A program made the translations under genes and the position numbers. DNA of 64,000 bases from Archaeoglobaceae archaeon (GTDB lineage: Archaea; Halobacteriota; Archaeoglobi; Archaeoglobales; Archaeoglobaceae): the NCBI GenBank assembly GCA_027028145.1, contig JALVJV010000005.1:1-64000 (forward strand), read 5' to 3'. Within the stretch, counting starts at the first letter, position 1; every line of letters starts with the position of its first letter. Shown here in pieces: positions 44,082 to 53,481 of this stretch. A model generated the notes under the pieces. That model did no database searches. It was not told the origin of the DNA and saw only the letters and a program-made list of their open reading frames with translations.

Positions 44082-44690
44082 GTGAAATACGGGAAGCTTA
44101 TCAAAGTTTATTTGGGCGGTGAGGCGGAGGTAAGGATTTACGAGAACGTCGTCGAGAAGATTCGGAAACCTAAGCGTTATAGACATCCCAAGCTGGATGA
44201 AAGCTTAAGGAAAAGCAGGACGAGAACGGAAGCTAAGATAATTGCCTTAGCGAGAAAGCACGGAGTTCCGACTCCGATAATCTTGGACATCGAAGGGGAT
44301 AAGATAATCATGGAAAGGATTAAGGGGGAGCCTGTAAAAAACGTGATGAGCAAGGAGATCAGCAGAGAGATCGGAAGAATGGTTGCCAGATTGCACAAAG
44401 CCGGGATAATTCACGGCGATATAACGCCGATGAACATGATACTGAGCGACGGTAAAATATACTTCGTGGACTTCGGTCTTTCGTTTATAGAGGATAGGGT
44501 CGAGCCTAAGGGTGTCGATCTGCACGTTTACTTCGAATCCCTAAAAGCCGGCTTCGACAACTGGGAGGAGCTTAAGGAGGCTTTCATCGAAGGCTATAAG
44601 GAAGAATACGAGAAGGCTGACGAAGTTCTTGAGAGGGCCAAGGAGATCGAGCTCAGAGGGAGATACATCGAGAAAAGATTGGTTTCATAG
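44082..44690 (+). CDS. bud32: KEOPS complex kinase/ATPase Bud32
   Basis: 202-residue small atypical kinase that acts with Kae1 in forming t6A37 in tRNA. Motifs: RTRTEAKIIALARKHGVPTP near residue 48, HGDITPMNMIL (catalytic loop) near 113, YFVDFGLSFIEDRVEPKGVDLHV near 130 (metal DFG-like motif and KEOPS-specific VE-KGVDL). Stand-alone, not fused to Kae1 as in many archaea. Start is GTG 44082 with TAGGTG upstream; no ATG closer. Confidence 0.95.
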   Translation: MKYGKLIKVYLGGEAEVRIYENVVEKIRKPKRYRHPKLDESLRKSRTRTEAKIIALARKHGVPTPIILDIEGDKIIMERIKGEPVKNVMSKEISREIGRMVARLHKAGIIHGDITPMNMILSDGKIYFVDFGLSFIEDRVEPKGVDLHVYFESLKAGFDNWEELKEAFIEGYKEEYEKADEVLERAKEIELRGRYIEKRLVS

Positions 44691-44709
44691 TAACCTACTC
44701 CAAATAAAG

Positions 44710-45353
<644 letters not shown>

Positions 45354-45370
45354 TTAATAGTAATTTAAGC

Positions 45371-45937
45371 TTACTGTCTTAGCATCCTCGTTCTTTCTTT
45401 GATTTCTTCTTTAATAGTTCTTTTTATTTCCTCTTCACGTTCTTTTAGCTCTTCTGGACTATTAACGTTTGGACTATTAACGTTGAACCAGAGGATTTTC
45501 CAATCTGAAAGAGCTTTTTCCTTCTTTTTATCTCGCTCTTCGGGATGCCATCGAACATGTCCAACTTCTATAGCAAGCTTCAGATCTGGAAATGCAAAGT
45601 CAAGGATGTATCCTTTGACTTCATACTGGAACTCGTAGTTGGTTAGTCTAAGATCCTCAAGAAACCGTTTCATAATTAATTCGAGTTCGGTATTGTAAGT
45701 TGATATTCGTCTTTTCGAAGGAGCTCTAATGACTATTTGCCCTGAACGATAATAGACTTCTGCGTGAGGTTGGAGTTTTAAGTTTAGCAAGTATGCAAAC
45801 GCTCTTTCCTTAGATCTGCACAGATCTAATATTTCTTTAACACTTATCCTTCCCTTTAATTCCGGAATATCCTCTAACATTTTCTCCAAATACTCTTCGG
45901 TTGTAACTTTATTCCAATCTACCTCCAACTCCGCCAT
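45371..45937 (-). CDS. DUF559/Vsr-like endonuclease-fold protein
   Basis: About 188 residues from ATG 45937; an ATG at 45976 overlaps the upstream stop (ATGA) and would add 13 residues. Core motif near the C-terminus: KGYILDFAFPDLKLAIEVGHVRWH, then KEKALSDWKILWFNVNSP, typical of DUF559/very-short-patch-repair-like restriction-fold nucleases (Asp...Glu...). The region after it carries a 15-bp tandem duplication giving VNSPNVNSP. Possible DNA-processing or defence nuclease. Confidence 0.75.
   Translation of the reverse strand: MAELEVDWNKVTTEEYLEKMLEDIPELKGRISVKEILDLCRSKERAFAYLLNLKLQPHAEVYYRSGQIVIRAPSKRRISTYNTELELIMKRFLEDLRLTNYEFQYEVKGYILDFAFPDLKLAIEVGHVRWHPEERDKKKEKALSDWKILWFNVNSPNVNSPEELKEREEEIKRTIKEEIKERTRMLRQ
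45456..45484. repeat. 15-bp tandem duplication inside a nuclease gene
   Basis: Two copies of GGACTATTAACGTTT (second copy differs only at the last base) lie in frame in the DUF559-like gene and give the peptide repeat VNSPNVNSP. The repeat lies after the proposed catalytic motifs, so it need not break the protein. Confidence 0.9.
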
Positions 45938-45972
45938 ATTTTTAAAACTAAACTTATGTTTAAGATTGCATT

Positions 45973-46836
45973 TCATTCAATAACGAACTTCCAATCTCTT
46001 CTTATTTGGGGAGGATTTCTTGCGATCGCACTCCTTCTAACAAATTTTAGATCGTTAAAATCCTCCAACTGCTTGAGTATTTCGTCCAAAACCACCTTTA
46101 TACAGCCCGGAATAACTGTCTTAACGAATTCGCTGCATCTGTAAACGATCCTAAGGTAATCGTAAAGGCTTTCGGATCTATCCAAATCGAAGCCGAGTTT
46201 TTGCAAATCCGTCAGGCATTCTTCGTAAACCGAACAAGGCTGAACGAAGTGCTCATCTACTCCGATTTCACCGAGCATCTCCGCAAGTTTAACCAACTCT
46301 TCGTCGTTTATACCGGGTAAAAAGACGGATCTAACCGTAGTTATGCAGTCCATGTCGATAGCCTTCTCAATATTGTTAATTACATCGCTAAATTTATCCG
46401 AACCGGTAATAGCCCTATAGCTTTCGGCATTCAAGACATCCAAACTTATCATCGCTATATCGATGAGTCCGTCCAAATCCGTAAAGTCAATCGTGCCGTT
46501 CGTTTGAAGATCGATTCTGACGTCTCCAAATCTCTCCCTCAGCCCTTCTATTATCTTGGCAACCCTGTCGACTCCGGCCAAAAGCGGTTCGCCGTATTGG
46601 GATATCGTAATAGCCCTTGGATTTAGATCACCGTAATATCCCGGCTTCGGAGCGGTTTTATTCAGCACCGCTACCTTTGAATAGCAGTAGACGCAGTTCA
46701 GATTGCACCTCGTTGTGATCTCGTAAGACGGATGATGCTTAGGCTCTTTGATCGATAAATCCAAACCCTCACAATGAACACAGTGAAGGGGATGCTCAAC
46801 TCCAAGAACGAATTTTCTAAAATCTAAAAAATCCAT
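45973..46836 (-). CDS. Radical SAM protein
   Basis: 287 residues from ATG 46836 (MDFLDFRKFVLG), just after the eS1 stop. SAM motif CNLNCVYCYSK near residue 45; earlier HPLHCVHCEGLDL could bind an auxiliary cluster, and later Cys at FVQPCSVYEEC support a second cluster. Central parts ISQYGEPLLAG and IDLQTNGTI match anaerobic activating/maturating enzymes. Substrate unknown. Confidence 0.82.
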   Translation of the reverse strand: MDFLDFRKFVLGVEHPLHCVHCEGLDLSIKEPKHHPSYEITTRCNLNCVYCYSKVAVLNKTAPKPGYYGDLNPRAITISQYGEPLLAGVDRVAKIIEGLRERFGDVRIDLQTNGTIDFTDLDGLIDIAMISLDVLNAESYRAITGSDKFSDVINNIEKAIDMDCITTVRSVFLPGINDEELVKLAEMLGEIGVDEHFVQPCSVYEECLTDLQKLGFDLDRSESLYDYLRIVYRCSEFVKTVIPGCIKVVLDEILKQLEDFNDLKFVRRSAIARNPPQIRRDWKFVIE

Positions 46837-46837
46837 G

Positions 46838-47494
46838 TTAAGAAGCAACCGCTTCTGCTTCCTCTTTCTTAACCTCTACAGGCTGAGCCTCCTCTTCCTG
46901 CGGCTTAGGCTCCGCGAGCAGTTCGATCTTCCTTATCTCCACCCTCCTAAGCGGATATATCTTCTTTGCGTTCTTGTAGATTTCGGAAGGAATCCTACCC
47001 AAAATGCACTCCTGCAAGAATTGGACGAAGTTCTTCTGGTTCGCGTTGTTTGTAATTATTTCCCTCATGATCTTTCTTATTGCACTCTTCTGAGATGTCT
47101 TGCACCTCTTTATCGTAAATGCAACTGGCTTAACTCTTAGCTTGTAACCGTCCGCGGTAACGACATCGATTACGTCATCTATTTTGCTCGTTCTCCTCCT
47201 TATCAAGCTGTTTATGTATTCCCTCATCATCTCGAAGCGGTGGAACTTCGTGTATGCGTTTTCTCCAGAAACCTTGTAGACTTTAAAGATCAACTTTTTG
47301 TATGGGTTCTGATTTGAATAGTCGTTTGTGAGCTCGGCTAAAGTTACCTCAACCGTTCTGTTTATGACTTTGTTAGGATCGTCCGCCGGTGTTTCTCCTA
47401 TCTCCGCCATACCGAAGTATTCCGGTGCTATGAGTGTGAACCATTTCTTCTGACTCCACTTGTCCTTTACCCTCGCCTTTCTCTTTCTCGCCAT
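46838..47494 (-). CDS. rps3ae: 30S ribosomal protein eS1 (S3Ae)
   Basis: 218 residues from ATG 47494 (MARKRKARVKDKWSQKKWFTL). Conserved small-subunit protein: YFGMAEIGETPADDP, RRTSKIDDVIDVVTADGYKLRVKPVA, and the C-terminal EIRKIELL plus acidic tail. Three extra codons upstream are unlikely. Apparently leaderless (TTTATTAATT box upstream). Confidence 0.97.
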   Translation of the reverse strand: MARKRKARVKDKWSQKKWFTLIAPEYFGMAEIGETPADDPNKVINRTVEVTLAELTNDYSNQNPYKKLIFKVYKVSGENAYTKFHRFEMMREYINSLIRRRTSKIDDVIDVVTADGYKLRVKPVAFTIKRCKTSQKSAIRKIMREIITNNANQKNFVQFLQECILGRIPSEIYKNAKKIYPLRRVEIRKIELLAEPKPQEEEAQPVEVKKEEAEAVAS

Positions 47495-47503
47495 GCTAAG
47501 CAA

Positions 47504-47779
47504 TGATTTTTGGAGAATTAATAAAGTTTTTCTTCGAAGCCGTGTGATCGATGGACCATGTTCTTTGCGGAAAAAACGTTGGAGAATTCTCTAAAAATAT
47601 TTCCAAAGAAAGTAACGCTAGTATTTTCGTCTGCAAGTTTTATCGGCTCCTTTGTTGAGTAACCTCTCAAAATCGGCTACCCGGCTTCAGCTTTAAAGCC
47701 AGTCCGCCTGTTTGGTATGAACTACTAAAAGCATCCTCGCGTAGCCAATTTAATAAACTTCTAACTGGAAGTAATTTTA
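47504..47779. other. Divergent eS1 / Sir2 upstream region
   Basis: 276 bp without ORF. Contains short inverted repeats such as GGCTT...AAGCC near 47680-47697 of uncertain meaning. Promoters for eS1 (minus) and Sir2 (plus; AATTTAATAAA near 47748-47758) are here. Confidence 0.4.
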
Positions 47780-48526
47780 ATGGAAGAGTTGATAGGGAGG
47801 ATAGCCGAACTCCTTGCCAATTCGAAGCATGCGGTGGTTTTCACCGGAGCCGGTATTTCGGCTGAAAGCGGAATTCCGACGTTTCGAGGAAAGAACGGGT
47901 TGTGGAAGAAGTTCGATCCCGAAGAAGTTGCTTCAATTCGGGGATTCATAAGGAATCCAAAAGCTTTCTGGAACTTCGCAAGGGAGTTGATTTTGAAGAC
48001 GAAAGCAAAGCCCAACGCCGGACACTACGCGATTGCGGAGCTTGAAAAAATGGGAATCGTAAAAGCGGTAATTACCCAAAACATCGACATGCTACATCAG
48101 AAAGCCGGAAGCAAAAGAGTTCTCGAGCTTCACGGCTCGTTGGAATTAGTCGATTGCTTGGATTGCGGAAAGACATACAGATGGGACGACTTGGTTGATA
48201 GAATTGAGAGGGGTGAAGTTGCATGCGACGAATGCGGAAGTCCATACTTAAAGCCGAGGATAGTCTTCTTCGGCGAAGCCTTGCCTAAGGAAGTTTTGAG
48301 CGAGGCTATTGAGGAAGCTAAGAGATCGGATGTATTCGTTGTGGTCGGCTCTTCTCTACAAGTTTATCCGGCCGCGAGCATTCCTTTCATAGCCAAGGAC
48401 AGCGGTGCCAAGCTCGTCATAGTAAATGCCGATCCCACGGATAAGGACTGGCTTTTCGACGTAGTTTTGCACGGAAAAGCCGGTGAAGTTCTGCCTAAGA
48501 TAGTTAAAAAGATTAAGAACATTTAA
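47780..48526 (+). CDS. cobB: Sir2-family NAD-dependent protein deacylase
   Basis: 248 residues. NAD-binding GAGISAESGIPTFRG near residue 22, TQNIDMLHQKAG near 95, catalytic His in ELHGSLELVDC, zinc Cys4 CLDCG...CDECGS (near 128-150), VVGSSLQVYPAA. Removes acyl groups from proteins, for example chromatin protein Alba or acetyl-CoA synthetase; target not determined. Confidence 0.95.
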   Translation: MEELIGRIAELLANSKHAVVFTGAGISAESGIPTFRGKNGLWKKFDPEEVASIRGFIRNPKAFWNFARELILKTKAKPNAGHYAIAELEKMGIVKAVITQNIDMLHQKAGSKRVLELHGSLELVDCLDCGKTYRWDDLVDRIERGEVACDECGSPYLKPRIVFFGEALPKEVLSEAIEEAKRSDVFVVVGSSLQVYPAASIPFIAKDSGAKLVIVNADPTDKDWLFDVVLHGKAGEVLPKIVKKIKNI

Positions 48527-48550
48527 TTGACTCAATAAAAGGAGCTAAGA

Positions 48551-48712
48551 ATGGCAAAAACCCGTGAGTTGCCAAGTATCGCAAACTTACACAGTATCTT
48601 GAAATTTAAGACTGGCTTTGGGTCCTCATAATCCCACTTGTTGGATGACATCTTTATTTGCACATTGATGAGTCATGACAGGTCAAATTTATGGCAGAAT
48701 GTTGAACAATAA
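48551..48712 (+). pseudogene. Short coding-like relic with an internal stop
   Basis: A frame of 53 codons, opening ATG GCA AAA ACC and reading MAKTRELPSIANL, is interrupted once by TAA (48629-48631) and then continues with protein-like sequence (LLDDIFICTLMSHDRSNLWQ) to a second stop at 48710. It looks like the decayed 5' part of a gene, possibly a transposase, but the family is not certain. Part of the 9-bp inverted repeat GGTCAAATT...AATTTGACC flanks its end. Confidence 0.3.
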
Positions 48713-48825
48713 TAGAAATATAATAATAATTTAAATTATATATTAATATCCTGCAGAATTTGACCATTTGGTAAGAAAAAATTTTAATAGTATCAATTAA
48801 GAATCGTAGAGTGGTGAGAAGAACT
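48713..48825. promoter_or_regulatory. A+T-rich upstream region of the first surface-protein gene
   Basis: Rich in A/T with TTAAATTATATATTAA near 48731-48746 and ATTTTAATAG near 48780-48790; the latter lies about 40 bp before the ATG at 48826 with GGTGAG as ribosome site. An inverted repeat GGTCAAATT (48680s) / AATTTGACC (48760s) spans part of it. Confidence 0.4.
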
Positions 48826-51630
48826 ATGATTATGAGAAAATGTTTGGCGATCTTTATAGTAGTAGTTTCAGTTCTATTATTATCAGGAACTGTCAGCGCT
48901 TTAAGCGTCACGGTAAGTGATACGACGCCCACTATTGTTGCTCCCATGGAAAACTATAGTGCTTATAACATAACGATAACCTTAGGGACAATAGCTTCGG
49001 CAACATTGGAATGGCTCAACGTTACGATAAATAAGACTGTTCCAAATCCGGCATCCCTTAGTAATATTAAAAACATAAGTGTAATTATAAACACAACGGG
49101 ACAGAACATAGTTAATTATGCTCTCAGGTCTTCTAACGGCAGTTGGATATGTCTGAACTTAAGCGCTACGCCAATTAGTAACACTACTCCAAACATTTTA
49201 ACCGTTTACATACTCCTCAACAATACAGGCTTAGTGGATGGCTCCGAACTCGCACTTAACGGAACACTCGTAATGAATGTTACAAGGTCTTCTGGTGGTA
49301 ACATAACTAATGACCCTGCCCCCGAGATAATCAACGTCCTAAACGCTACGCTAAACATAACGGACGAATACGCCGCCCAGAATCAGGATAATATCGTGGT
49401 CGCAAATTTAGCAATAACACCCGGTAACAACTCCGTTTCCACACATCTCGATGCTGTAACATTCAACATTACCAGCATAACAAATCTAAGCCCAAATAGC
49501 ATAAAGAGCTTCACGCTGTGGAACGATACAAACGGAAACGGTAAGCTCGATCCATCCGATCAACCTATAGCTACAGAGCCGGGAGGCAAGTTTAACGTCA
49601 GCTTTACTAACCTCAGTAGCAATCCTCAATCTTTAATTCCGGCTGGAGCCGTGAATCATCACTTCTTCCTGACGATAAACGTGAGCGGAGCTAAGGTTGG
49701 TGCCCGTTATCAGCTACAGATTTTTGCTCAAAACATAGTAATAGATCAGGGAACGGGTGACTCGGATACAAAGGTAAGTCCGACATATCTAACGATAATG
49801 AAGGCGGAAGAGGATACGACTCCGGTAACGCTGATCGCCCCGGGTGAAACTGTTACAGCCTTCAACGTTACGTATTACGAAAGAACGAGTGACACGGATG
49901 GATCCACGATTCAAAGTATATCTATCGATTGGAACAAATCCGCAATAAATCTTGCGGAGCCGAGCAACATAATGAATATTACTATACTGAACGCAACAAC
50001 GGGCGCCTTGCTTAACTACACGGGACCCATAAGTAGTTTTCCCATAACCCTTCCATTAAATGTTGTAGTTCCCGACAACAGCTCTTATAAGATTATGATA
50101 TGCGTAACTGCAAGCACAAGTGGCTTAATCGACGGAAAGAACATATCGCTCAACGTAACTATCAGAGACAACGAAAGCGAAGTTTTGTATGCGAGCGATC
50201 CATATCCTGAGACGATTAACGTCCTTGATGCTCAGGTTCACCCAACCCTCGCTCACGCATCTGAGGGTCAAAAGTTCGTTGTAGTTGCGAATGTCACGGT
50301 TGACCCCGCAAATGATACCGTCAACACATACCTCAGATCGATAACATTTAAGGTTACTCCGATTACAACTCTAACGAAGAATTATATCGAAAGCTATATT
50401 CTCTGGAACGATACAAATGGAAACGGTAAGCTCGATATTAATCAGGACACCCCGCTCGAAAAGATAGTAAGTCCAAGCGGAGTTAACGTAACATTTACTG
50501 TAAACTCGCTCATACCCGCTGGACACGTTAACAGATACTTCCTAACGCTTAACCTGTCTTCGGATATTCCCCAGAATCAAATCCATTATCAAGTTGAGAT
50601 ACCGGCACAGGGGATAGTGATAAGTCAGGGATCAGGAGACAGCAAGGATCTTAAGTTCCAGATCCTCTCCATAACGACCGTTCGAGATTCTCCCATAACT
50701 TACGTGCATCCGGGAGAAACTTATCTGGCATACAACATAACTTACGCCGAGAACATGAACGATGCAACCGGTGAACAGTTGAGATGGCTTAACGTAACCG
50801 GAATGAGTGCCGGCACAATTAAGGATATCGTAAATGTTACCGTCAGAAACGCGACCGACGGAACATTGTTAGGATACAACAACTCTTTTGTTAGTTTTCC
50901 GATCAGCGTAAAGCTTAACGCCATTGTTCCAAACAACGGAACATACAAGCTCGCGGTTTACGTTACCGCCAGTCCATCGGTTCGGGATGGAACTCGCATA
51001 GCACTAAATGCGGAGCTGAAAACAAACGAGACATATAAAGCCTTAGTCGTCAATGATCCTTCACCAGAAATTGTCAGTATAACTGGAATAAGAATAATAG
51101 CACCAAGTAAAATTTATGCTGGATGGAGTGACATAACCGTAAAAGTTGTAGATCCCGCCGGGAATCCGTTATCAGGCTGTAGAGTTACTTTATCGGGTTG
51201 CGGAATTAAACCAATTACAAAGATTACGAACAAGAACGGAATTGCCTTGTTTAAAATATTCACTATGTATGGCGGCACTATCAAGATTCTCGCAACTTAT
51301 ACGAATGTAGCAGGGGAAAAGCTGACTAAAACAACATACATAACAGTTTTACCGCTGAGCACCAGTGGTGGTGGTCAGTTTATTAATTATATTCAAACTC
51401 CGACAACCACTCCTAAACAATTATCTACTCCAAGACCCACCCTAGTTCCGACTACCGCGCCAACTCCGACACATAAGCTGACGCCAATTCCAACTCCCAC
51501 ACCCACGCCGACACTAACTCCGACACCCAAGCCGACTCCAACACCTACGAAGAAGTCACCTGGATTCGAAGCGATATTCGCCATCGCTGGACTAATATCA
51601 ACCACATATATGCTAAGGAGGTTATTATGA
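48826..51630 (+). CDS. Surface glycoprotein with PGF-CTERM sorting signal and EF-hand-like repeats
   Basis: About 934 residues from ATG 48826 with GGTGAG upstream (GTG at 48811 is less likely). Signal peptide MIMRKCLAIFIVVVSVLLLSG...VSA. Body of beta-rich repeated modules with dense N-glycosylation sequons (NxT/S); twice it carries the same calcium-binding loop DTNGNGKLD, near residues 240 and 535, as in EF-hand/dockerin loops. Pro/Thr-rich linker near 880-910 and C-terminal PGF motif SPGFEAIFAIAGL followed by membrane helix and RRLL: processed and lipid-anchored by an archaeosortase. Probably an S-layer or surface adhesin-like protein. Confidence 0.85.
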   Translation: MIMRKCLAIFIVVVSVLLLSGTVSALSVTVSDTTPTIVAPMENYSAYNITITLGTIASATLEWLNVTINKTVPNPASLSNIKNISVIINTTGQNIVNYALRSSNGSWICLNLSATPISNTTPNILTVYILLNNTGLVDGSELALNGTLVMNVTRSSGGNITNDPAPEIINVLNATLNITDEYAAQNQDNIVVANLAITPGNNSVSTHLDAVTFNITSITNLSPNSIKSFTLWNDTNGNGKLDPSDQPIATEPGGKFNVSFTNLSSNPQSLIPAGAVNHHFFLTINVSGAKVGARYQLQIFAQNIVIDQGTGDSDTKVSPTYLTIMKAEEDTTPVTLIAPGETVTAFNVTYYERTSDTDGSTIQSISIDWNKSAINLAEPSNIMNITILNATTGALLNYTGPISSFPITLPLNVVVPDNSSYKIMICVTASTSGLIDGKNISLNVTIRDNESEVLYASDPYPETINVLDAQVHPTLAHASEGQKFVVVANVTVDPANDTVNTYLRSITFKVTPITTLTKNYIESYILWNDTNGNGKLDINQDTPLEKIVSPSGVNVTFTVNSLIPAGHVNRYFLTLNLSSDIPQNQIHYQVEIPAQGIVISQGSGDSKDLKFQILSITTVRDSPITYVHPGETYLAYNITYAENMNDATGEQLRWLNVTGMSAGTIKDIVNVTVRNATDGTLLGYNNSFVSFPISVKLNAIVPNNGTYKLAVYVTASPSVRDGTRIALNAELKTNETYKALVVNDPSPEIVSITGIRIIAPSKIYAGWSDITVKVVDPAGNPLSGCRVTLSGCGIKPITKITNKNGIALFKIFTMYGGTIKILATYTNVAGEKLTKTTYITVLPLSTSGGGQFINYIQTPTTTPKQLSTPRPTLVPTTAPTPTHKLTPIPTPTPTPTLTPTPKPTPTPTKKSPGFEAIFAIAGLISTTYMLRRLL
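51529..51593 (+). repeat. C-terminal PGF cassette, copy 1
   Basis: 65 bp coding for the end of the linker and the PGF-CTERM core; it differs from copy 2 (56677-56741) at only three positions. Far more alike than the rest of the two proteins. Confidence 0.85.
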
Positions 51631-51717
51631 TGATACACCTATTCTATTTTTATAAAAATTAATTGGCCGTGATATTGTATTATTTAAATAAATATATTTC
51701 ATCAACAGTATTGCATC

Positions 51718-53085
51718 CTACCAATTAGTTCTCTTGGGCTCGATGTATTCCTTCGGAGCGCATTCTATGGGCTCGAGATACTTTCTTAAAACCTTCGGAA
51801 TCTCGACCCTACCGTCTTCAAGCTGGTAGTTTTCGATTATGGCTGTGATAGCCCTCGTTGTGGCTATGGCGGTGGAATTCAGTGTATGAACGAAACCCTT
51901 CGTAGGCTTTCCTCTCTCTTCAGCGAACCTTATGTTAAGCCTGTAGCTCTGCCAGTCCGTGCAATTTGAGCATGATACCATCTCTCTGTATCTGCCCTGA
52001 GCGGGCATCCAAGCTTCCAAGTCGTATTTCTTCGCCGCAACTACGCCTATATCTCCCGAGCATATGTTTACGATTCTGTAAGGAATTCCCAAGCCTTGCC
52101 AAAGCTTTTCGGCGTTTTCTATAAGCTTCTCATGCCACTCCCAGCTTTGATCCGGTAAGCAATAAACGAACTGCTCAACCTTGTTGAACTGGTGGACTCT
52201 GAAGATACCTTTAGTATCCTTCCCGTGAGCTCCGGCTTCCTTCCTGAAGCACGGGCTTACTCCTGCGTAGAGCAATGGGAGTTCGTCTTCCTCAAGCACT
52301 TCGTTCATATGCATGGCCGCGAGGGGATGTTCGGAAGTCGCGATCAGATAAAGATCCTCGTCTTCGATCTTGTATATAACTTCCTCGAAATCGCTGAAAG
52401 CTGTAACTCCCTGATAAGCTTCTCTTCTCATCATGTAGGGCGGATTAACGATTTTGAATCCCTTTTTAGCAAGAAAATCCAGAGCGTAAAACGTTAAAGC
52501 GAAGTCCAGCCAAACTAAATCGTCGAACAGATAGTAAAACCTCGAACCGGCAACCTTTCCGGCTCTTATTATGTCCGCCCAGCCGAACCTCTCTACTGCA
52601 TCCGCATGCCCCAACGGTGTTTTATCGATTACTTCGTATTCGACATCGAAACCCTTCGTTTGCTCTAAAAATTGATCCAAATGCTCCTTGTAAACCTTCG
52701 GCTTACCCCAAAACCTTATAGGCACGTTATCGTTCTCATCTCTTCCCTCTGGAACGGATTCGTGCAGTATGTTCGGAATCGAAAGCAGAACCTTGCTAAG
52801 CTCTTCCTCAATCCTCTTAAGCTCCTCCTCTCCCTTCTTAACGAGTTCCGAAATTTCTTTGGCTTTTGCAATCAGTTCGGCTTTCTTCTCCTTCGGAGCG
52901 GATTTTATCTCTTGGGATAGCTTGTTTCTCTCGTGCCTCAGCCTGTTTAGCTCCTTAAGCTTTTGTCTCCATAGTTTGTCGAGTTCTATCGCTTTTTCGA
53001 CTATTTCAACGCTTTCTCCTCTCTTTTTCTGAGACTCGATGAGAATCTCAGGGTTCTCTCTCAGAGCTTTGAGTATGCTCCACAT
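51718..53085 (-). CDS. serS: Seryl-tRNA synthetase
   Basis: 455 residues, bacterial/common type (not the methanogen form). N-terminal coiled coil (residues about 30-105), class II motif 2 CFRKEAGAHGKDTKGIFRVHQFNKVEQF near 270, motif 3 near 395 (LNSTAIATTRAITAIIEN). Serine-binding TSEHPLAAMH near 235. Charges tRNA-Ser and provides tRNA-Sec precursor. Likely leaderless (CTTTATAAAC box 26 bp upstream). Confidence 0.97.
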   Translation of the reverse strand: MWSILKALRENPEILIESQKKRGESVEIVEKAIELDKLWRQKLKELNRLRHERNKLSQEIKSAPKEKKAELIAKAKEISELVKKGEEELKRIEEELSKVLLSIPNILHESVPEGRDENDNVPIRFWGKPKVYKEHLDQFLEQTKGFDVEYEVIDKTPLGHADAVERFGWADIIRAGKVAGSRFYYLFDDLVWLDFALTFYALDFLAKKGFKIVNPPYMMRREAYQGVTAFSDFEEVIYKIEDEDLYLIATSEHPLAAMHMNEVLEEDELPLLYAGVSPCFRKEAGAHGKDTKGIFRVHQFNKVEQFVYCLPDQSWEWHEKLIENAEKLWQGLGIPYRIVNICSGDIGVVAAKKYDLEAWMPAQGRYREMVSCSNCTDWQSYRLNIRFAEERGKPTKGFVHTLNSTAIATTRAITAIIENYQLEDGRVEIPKVLRKYLEPIECAPKEYIEPKRTNW

Positions 53086-53481
53086 AACAGAAATGCCAGA
53101 GCCTGCCCTGTTTATAAAGGTTTAATCGCAAATTAATTTTTGAAATGTTTGATTTTTTGATTTTTAAAATTATTTTGTATTTTGATTGTTTCGAGTTCTA
53201 AGTTAAAAAATTTGAATTAGATTTTTCCGTAAAAAAGTGGTGGGTGTTTTTAGCGTGTTGGAGGTCTAACAAATAATTAACGATTACTTTTACGCTGTTC
53301 GACGATTTTAATTGTTTTTTATTATGCATTCTATAGCAAAAAGCTTAAATATGTCATGGATTTTATAAAGGAAAGGTGACGGCGGGGGTAGTCAAGAGAA
53401 TAGCTATCTCCGCCGTCACAAAGAGTAGGGTTTATATATGGTTGAGTGGAAAAACTGTTTGGTTTTGGGAGGTAGAGAAAT
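53086..53481. promoter_or_regulatory. serS / surface-protein divergent region with 5' stem-loop
   Basis: About 395 bp, very A+T-rich. P1: TTAAATAT (53345-53352) places a start site at about 53375, exactly where a strong stem begins: GTGACGGCGGGGGTAG (53376-53391) pairs with CTATCTCCGCCGTCAC (53404-53419) over 16 bp with two G:U pairs and a 12-nt loop. P2: TTTATATA (53431-53438) gives a start near 53461. Both precede the ribosome site GGGAGGT (53467-53473) of the surface-protein gene at 53482. The serS side carries its own TATA box on the minus strand at about 53111-53120. No ORF. Confidence 0.7.

Noticed and set aside
48629-48631. TAA as a recoded codon
   Set aside because: TAA recoding is not known in these archaea and no recoding element is seen; decay is simpler.
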